Shown here in pieces: positions 59,830-64,000 of a stretch of DNA of 64,000 nt. The stretch comes from Acidobacteriota bacterium (GTDB lineage: Bacteria > Acidobacteriota > Vicinamibacteria > Marinacidobacterales > Marinacidobacteraceae), in contig JAJDUD010000021.1 of assembly GCA_022826825.1 (NCBI GenBank), positions 1 through 64,000 of the forward strand. The letters are read 5' to 3'. A model generated the notes under the pieces. That model saw only the letters and a list, made by a program, of their open reading frames with translations. It made no database searches and was not told where the DNA came from. The translations under genes were made by a program, and so were the position numbers. Numbering within the stretch: the stretch's first letter is position 1; each line of letters begins with the position of its first letter.

Positions 59830-61488
59830 CTAGCGCTTGGTCGGCTTGGGGTACTCGTGGTCGGGGTCGTCCTCGAGGAAGAGGGGCATCGGCGGGGGCG
59901 GGAGGCCCTGCTCGGCACGGGCGGCGCGTACGGTCTCGCGAACGTCCGTGAGCAGCTTCCGGGTGTCGTAGAGGATGCCGTCCTTCATCAGGTACTTGAT
60001 GGACCCGATGCGCTCGGTCCGGCCGGTGGCGTGGTTCAGGCGGACGGTGCCGGTGCCGTAGAGCACCTTCAGGTTGTGGAGCGGGTTCTCCTCGAGGATC
60101 ACGAAGTCGGCGATCTTCTCTTCCTCGATGCTGCCGAGCCGCTCACCGAGCCCGAGGTACTCGGCTCCGTCGAGCGTGGCGGCCTTGATCACCTCGAGCG
60201 GGTGGAATCCGGCCTCCTGGAACAGCTCCAGCTCCTGCACGAAGCCGAAGCCGTAGAGATTGAAGGTGTAGCCCGAATCGCTGCCCACCACGACGCGGCC
60301 CCCCCGGTTCTTGAACTCGTTCACGAAGGCCATCCAGAGCCGGTAGTTCTCCTTCCAGTTCAGCTCCACCTGGGTGGTCCAGTCGAAGAAGTAGGAGGCG
60401 TGGTTCACGGCGCTCGGGCGGTAGAACTCCCAGAGGTTCGGATGGGTGTAGACCGAGTGCCACTCGTTCCGCTGCTGGCGCATCAGGTCACGCGTGCCGA
60501 TATAGGCGACCCAGGTCGGATGGATCGTGAAATCGAGCTCCAGCAGCTCGTTCATCACCGCGTTCCACTTCTCGGAGAACGGCGGCGCGGCCTGCGCCCA
60601 CAGCCGGCCCGCCTCGGTGAACCGGTGATACTCGTTGTTGTAGTTGTAGTCGAACGGGTAGTGCTGGATCGTCTTGTCCGCGAACATGGCCTCCGGCAGG
60701 CCGTACCAGTGGGTCATGGAGGTCAGCCCGGCGCGCGCGGTGTCGAGCGCGTTCATGCCCACCACGTCGAGCTGGGCGTGGTGCGTCGTGGAGAGGAGCC
60801 CCACCTTCGCCGCCTCGTCGAGGGCCGCCCGGAAGATGCGCGGCGAGGCGCCGAAGAACTTGATCCCGTCGGCGCCCTGCTCCTTGACCCACCGGACCCA
60901 GCGGCGGGCCGCGTCCGGATTCGTGACCGGCTCTTCGCCGTCGCGTCCGAAGACCACGAACGTCTGCATTCGGGGCGAGGTGATCTCGTTGTTCCAGGCA
61001 CGCCGCGCGTGGTGGAGGAGCCAGCGCGTGTTGAAGTTGCCGACGTCGGCGCCGGTGGCGATGCCGTGTCCCATCCACAGCTTGTGGATGTACTCGGTGG
61101 GGACGCGCTGCCCCTCCCCCTCATAGTGCTGGTGGAGGTGCATGTCCAGGAACCCGGGCAGGATGTAGTGCCCGTGGAGATCGATCTCGTGATCTCCCGG
61201 CTGCGCCACCGGCCGGTCCTCTTCGTGGATCGGGCTCACCCCGGTCCCGACGCTCGTGATCGAGCGGATGACGTTCCCCTCGACGACGATGTCCGCCGGG
61301 CCGTAGGGCGGCGCTCCGGTGCCGTCGATCACGAGCGGACCGCGCAGGATCACCCGGTCCCAGGGCCCCTCGCCGTCGGTGCGGTCGGGCACCGGATAGG
61401 GGATTTCCTCCTGGGCGGCGAGCGGCGCGGCGAGCGCGCCGGCGGCGACAAGCGCGAGCAGCAGGGTGGACAGACGGGTTCGAGTCAT
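59830..61488 (-). CDS. Exported amidohydrolase-family protein
   Basis: 552 residues. Sec signal (LSTLLLALVAAGALAAPLAAQ). ATG at 61488 has GGAGG 15 nt upstream. Amidohydrolase metal motifs are LPGFLDMHLHQHYEG (H-x-H), GADGIKFFG (candidate carbamylated Lys), LSTTHHAQLD, and GSDSGYTFNLYGFG (final Asp). It has a large insert (about 250-400) rich in Tyr, Trp and Asn (DYNYNNEYHRF, NEWHSVYTHPNLWEFYRP). C-terminal LGERLGSIEEEKIADFVILEENPL is typical. The imidazolonepropionase/prolidase-like branch is closest by eye. Substrate unknown. It adds to the set of exported hydrolases in the window. Confidence 0.85.
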   Translation of the reverse strand: MTRTRLSTLLLALVAAGALAAPLAAQEEIPYPVPDRTDGEGPWDRVILRGPLVIDGTGAPPYGPADIVVEGNVIRSITSVGTGVSPIHEEDRPVAQPGDHEIDLHGHYILPGFLDMHLHQHYEGEGQRVPTEYIHKLWMGHGIATGADVGNFNTRWLLHHARRAWNNEITSPRMQTFVVFGRDGEEPVTNPDAARRWVRWVKEQGADGIKFFGASPRIFRAALDEAAKVGLLSTTHHAQLDVVGMNALDTARAGLTSMTHWYGLPEAMFADKTIQHYPFDYNYNNEYHRFTEAGRLWAQAAPPFSEKWNAVMNELLELDFTIHPTWVAYIGTRDLMRQQRNEWHSVYTHPNLWEFYRPSAVNHASYFFDWTTQVELNWKENYRLWMAFVNEFKNRGGRVVVGSDSGYTFNLYGFGFVQELELFQEAGFHPLEVIKAATLDGAEYLGLGERLGSIEEEKIADFVILEENPLHNLKVLYGTGTVRLNHATGRTERIGSIKYLMKDGILYDTRKLLTDVRETVRAARAEQGLPPPPMPLFLEDDPDHEYPKPTKR

Positions 61489-61555
61489 GCGGCAGATGGC
61501 CTCCGAAAGCGGGTCAGTATCCCATATGGACGCGGGTTTTCCCGCGCCGAATCGG

Positions 61556-62344
61556 TCAGGTGGCGAGACGGTCGAGACGCAGCCGGTGCCGCTCGTCGAA
61601 GAGCCGGCGGGACACCACCCGCACCGCCGCCAGCACCCCGAAACCGGTCCCGGCGGCGATGAGGAGCAGGATCAGGATCTGGTAGCGGACCGCCTGGTCC
61701 ACCGAGGCGCCGGCGAGGATCTGCCCGGTCATCATCCCGGGCAGGCTCACCACCCCGGCGGCCGCCATCGCGTTGAAGATGGGGATCAGCCCGGCCCGCA
61801 CGCTCTCGCGGGCGATGTCGGACACCGCCGCCTCCCGCGTCTCCCCGAGGGCGAGCCGCTGCTCGATCACCTCGCGGCTGCGGACCACCGCTTCCGTCAG
61901 CCGCTCGGTGGACAAGGACACGCCGTTCATCGTGTTGCCGAGCAGCATCCCGAGCAGCGGGATGGAAAAGCGCGGCGCCCACCACGGATCCGGCCCGAGC
62001 ACCACCGCGAGCGCGAAGACGGTGAACAGGAAGGAGGACAGGAACATCGCCATCCCCCCGGCGAGATACCCCCAGCGTCCGGCCAGCGGCCGCGCCTGGC
62101 GGATCTTCACCTCGCGCGCCGCGACCGCGAGCATGAACAGCGCCATCAGCCCGACGATCAGCGGGTGGCTCGTCCCGAGCACGAAACGCAGCACGAGCCC
62201 CAGCAGGAGAAGCTGCGCCGACCCCCGCGCGGCGAGCCAGAGGAGCTGCCGGGAGACGCCGAGACCGGCCATCCGGTTGGCGAGCGCCAGCAGCACCACC
62301 GCCGCCGCGGCGGCGACCAGGTCCCAGTAGCTGAGGGGGATCAC
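61556..62344 (-). CDS. ABC transporter permease, UPF0014/FetB family
   Basis: 262 residues from the GTG at 62344 (GTGA overlap with the ATPase gene), six or seven helices. FetB markers are LGVSRQLLWLAARGSAQLLLLGLVLRF, AREVKIRQARPLAGRWGYL, IPLLGMLLGNTMNGVSLSTERL, RLALGETREAAVSDIARESVRAGLIPIFNAMAAAGVVSLPGMMTGQILAG. In E. coli FetAB is linked to iron export and oxidative-stress resistance. Here the metal cannot be judged. The inner-membrane half of a two-gene exporter. Confidence 0.92.
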   Translation of the reverse strand: MIPLSYWDLVAAAAAVVLLALANRMAGLGVSRQLLWLAARGSAQLLLLGLVLRFVLGTSHPLIVGLMALFMLAVAAREVKIRQARPLAGRWGYLAGGMAMFLSSFLFTVFALAVVLGPDPWWAPRFSIPLLGMLLGNTMNGVSLSTERLTEAVVRSREVIEQRLALGETREAAVSDIARESVRAGLIPIFNAMAAAGVVSLPGMMTGQILAGASVDQAVRYQILILLLIAAGTGFGVLAAVRVVSRRLFDERHRLRLDRLAT

Positions 62345-62970
62345 GCCGGGGACTCCGCCGGGGCCGGGCCCGGATCGGGAAGGCCGCGGACCTCGCCCTC
62401 CGGCAGCAAGAGCACCCGGTCCGCAGCCGCCACCACTTCGGGAAGGTGGGAAACCCACACCACCGGGGCGTGCCGCTCCCTGCGGTAGCGGTCGATCCGG
62501 CCGATGACGAGCGCCCGGTTGTCCTGGTCGAGGTTCGCGGTGGGTTCGTCGAGCAGCAGGACCTCGGGCGCGTTCAGGAGCAGCCGCAGGAGCGCCAGCC
62601 GGGACCGCTCCCCGGTGGAGAGCCGCGCCGGGTCGGCGTGGCGGACTTCCGGATCGAGACGGAGTCCGGCGAGTTCTTCGGCGAGGGAGTCTTCGTCCTC
62701 CGGGAAGTGCGCGCCGACCGCCGGGCGCCAGAAACGCGGCTCCGCGGGGAGAAGGCCGACCCGCCGGCGCCATTCGGGGGCCGGGACGGCCGCGCAGGAA
62801 CGCTCGCCCCACCGGACGTCCCCGCGGTGCGGATCGAGGTCCGCCAGGGTCCGGAGCAGACGGGTCTTTCCCGATCCGGACGGACCGGAGACCGCGAGCA
62901 CGCCTCCGGGCGGCACCTCGAAGGAGAGCGGCGAAAGCCCCGGAATCTCCAGATCGCGAACGGCGAACAC
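62341..62970 (-). CDS. ABC transporter ATP-binding protein, FetA-like
   Basis: 209 residues from the GTG at 62970. Walker A GPSGSGKT, signature LSTGERSRLALLR (variant of LSGGQ), Walker B EVLLLDEPTANLD and switch His in VWVSHLPEV. It partners the FetB-like permease, with which it overlaps by 4 nt. The upstream CACAATTGGAGC before the GTG resembles the leaderless pattern but with C for T at the first position. It shares a divergent 69-bp region with the DUF368 gene. Confidence 0.92.
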   Translation of the reverse strand: MFAVRDLEIPGLSPLSFEVPPGGVLAVSGPSGSGKTRLLRTLADLDPHRGDVRWGERSCAAVPAPEWRRRVGLLPAEPRFWRPAVGAHFPEDEDSLAEELAGLRLDPEVRHADPARLSTGERSRLALLRLLLNAPEVLLLDEPTANLDQDNRALVIGRIDRYRRERHAPVVWVSHLPEVVAAADRVLLLPEGEVRGLPDPGPAPAESPA

Positions 62971-63027
62971 GCTCCAATTGTGGCTCGACTGCCGCGCGGG
63001 GAGTCCCGGAGGGGCCGCCGGCCTCCG

Positions 63028-63033
63028 TACACT
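63028..63033 (+). promoter_or_regulatory. Candidate -10 hexamer, leaderless start
   Basis: TACACT ends 6 nt before the GTG at 63040. No Shine-Dalgarno within the gap. Confidence 0.4.
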
Positions 63034-63039
63034 GACGGG

Positions 63040-63960
63040 GTGAGCGAGCCAGGCGGCCCGGTCCCGCGCCGGACAGCTTCCCTCGGCCGCTGCGCCGTCG
63101 CCGGGGTCCTCGCGGGGCTCGCCAGCCTCGTCCCGGGGGTGAGCGGCGGCACCATGATCCTGGCCGCCGGGGTGTACCCGGAACTCGTGGAAGCGATCGC
63201 GGAGCTCACCTCCGGACGGTTCCGGCGCCTGTCGGCGACCCGGCTCGTGGTGACCGTCGGGTGCGCCCTGGTGGCGGTCTTCGGCGTCGCCGGGACCGCC
63301 CGCGACGCCTTCACCGCGTGGCCGGTGGTCTGTTTCGCCCTCTTCCTGGGCCTCACCCTCGGCGGCGCCCCGCTGCTCTGGCGGATGGCCTCGGGACCGG
63401 GCCGGGTCTTCGCGGCCGGGGCCGTCGCGGGGGCGCTGGCGGTCGTCCTCCCGATCCTGCTGGCCGTCCGGGGGGACGCGGAGGCCACCGCCTTCGCGGC
63501 GTCGGCCCCCGCGTTCTTCGGGGCGGGAGCGGTCGCCGCCTTCGCCATGGTGCTGCCCGGGATCAGCGGCAGCACCCTGCTGCTCCTGATGGGGATGTAC
63601 CTGCCGTTCCTGGATGCGGCGGACCGGTTGGCGGACACCCTCGGCAGGCAGCCGTGGGATTCGGCGGCGCTTCTCGCGGCCATCGCCGGCGTGCTGCCCT
63701 TCTTCTTCGGGATCGCGTGCGGCATGGCCGCCGCCGCGCGCCTCGTGCGATACTTCCTCGGCGCCTATCCGCAGGCCACTCTCGGCGTGCTCTTCGGTTT
63801 GCTGCTGGGAGCGACGGCGGGTCTTTGGCCCTTCCAGACCATGAACGGCGTCTATTTCGCCCCCACGGGCGCCCAGATCGTCATCGCGGGCGTGACCATC
63901 GCCGGAGGGTTCCTGTTCACCTCCTATCTCGGCGGCGGCCGCCGGCGAGCCGGCCAGTGA
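63040..63960 (+). CDS. DUF368 membrane protein (PopT-type polyprenyl-phosphate translocase)
   Basis: 306 residues from the GTG at 63040, about nine helices. The two DUF368 signature repeats are LASLVPGVSGGTMILAAGVYPEL and AMVLPGISGSTLLLLMGMYLPFL, each with the P-G-(V/I)-S-G motif. LFLGLTLGGAPLLW and GVLFGLLLGA also fit. Members of this family have been shown to recycle undecaprenyl phosphate across the membrane, which would complement MurJ and PBP1A elsewhere in the window. The gene ends 40 bp before the window edge and no further gene is readable. Confidence 0.9.
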   Translation: MSEPGGPVPRRTASLGRCAVAGVLAGLASLVPGVSGGTMILAAGVYPELVEAIAELTSGRFRRLSATRLVVTVGCALVAVFGVAGTARDAFTAWPVVCFALFLGLTLGGAPLLWRMASGPGRVFAAGAVAGALAVVLPILLAVRGDAEATAFAASAPAFFGAGAVAAFAMVLPGISGSTLLLLMGMYLPFLDAADRLADTLGRQPWDSAALLAAIAGVLPFFFGIACGMAAAARLVRYFLGAYPQATLGVLFGLLLGATAGLWPFQTMNGVYFAPTGAQIVIAGVTIAGGFLFTSYLGGGRRRAGQ

Positions 63961-64000
63961 TTCCCGCTCACTCTTCGCAAAGGACCCGCACTTCGTGCCC

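Noticed and set aside
63961..64000. A further gene at the window end
   Set aside because: Only 40 bp remain after the DUF368 stop and no frame there can be assigned.

Overview
The window is a 64 kb stretch of a very GC-rich, gene-dense bacterial chromosome. It holds no rRNA, tRNA, CRISPR array, intact transposase or phage gene that I could see. The content points to a free-living, protein- and peptide-degrading aerobe, most likely Gemmatimonadota or a close relative. The reasons are secreted S9 peptidases in tandem, several exported amidohydrolases, a PadR plus ADOP-type FtsX/MacB permease pair, TolB-like propeller lipoproteins, erythromycin-esterase-like lipoproteins and Sec/Tat/lipobox signals on many products. 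The phylum is an inference from gene content, not a proven assignment.

Layout. 1-470: an inverted repeat pair beside a VapC remnant. 0.6-2.9 kb: two related outer-membrane barrel-like genes. 3.0-8.8 kb: exported hydrolases (M20 amidohydrolase, CapA-like, M19 dipeptidase, class C beta-lactamase-like) with a RelE-type toxin-antitoxin pair between them. 8.8-9.5 kb: YedK/HMCES. 9.7-16.0 kb: three tandem S9 peptidases. 16.3-21.6 kb: epimerase, PBP1A, LemA and two TPM proteins. 21.8-25.2 kb: Lon and a DnaJ/CbpA-like co-chaperone. 25.2-28.5 kb: threonylcarbamoyl-AMP synthase, XerC/D recombinase and MurJ on the minus strand. 28.9-37.2 kb: a barrel gene, then a ten-gene Mrp/Mnh cation/proton antiporter operon with three MrpD-like subunits. 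37.3-41.6 kb: a coiled-coil protein, a DUF4097 protein, an NCS2 purine permease, ribosomal protein S20 and a repeat-rich gap. 41.9-48.9 kb: two propeller lipoproteins, a higBA locus whose toxin start is missing, a Tat-exported amidohydrolase and an AbiE system. 49.0-55.3 kb: SSS symporter, PadR/ADOP pair, acetamidase-like protein and an RHH protein. 55.4-59.6 kb: three tandem erythromycin-esterase-like lipoproteins. 59.8-64.0 kb: exported amidohydrolase, a FetAB-like ABC pair and a DUF368 protein.

How the genes work together. Many operons are translationally coupled by 1-4 nt overlaps (Mrp operon, esterase array, xerD/murJ, AbiE, relE pair, fetAB-like pair). The recurrent theme is export of hydrolases for peptides and related amides, supported by sodium-linked transport (SSS symporter, Mrp antiporter) and envelope synthesis (PBP1A, MurJ, DUF368).

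The least explained signal is a family of about seventeen dispersed double-hairpin repeats in two subfamilies, called A and B here. Their stems differ from copy to copy but stay base-paired. Several copies form inverted pairs about 75-120 bp apart, and two B-type copies lie exactly where toxin genes (VapC, HigB) lose their 5' ends. A second recurring signal is a TANNNT hexamer 6-7 nt upstream of start codons without a Shine-Dalgarno sequence, which suggests leaderless mRNAs.
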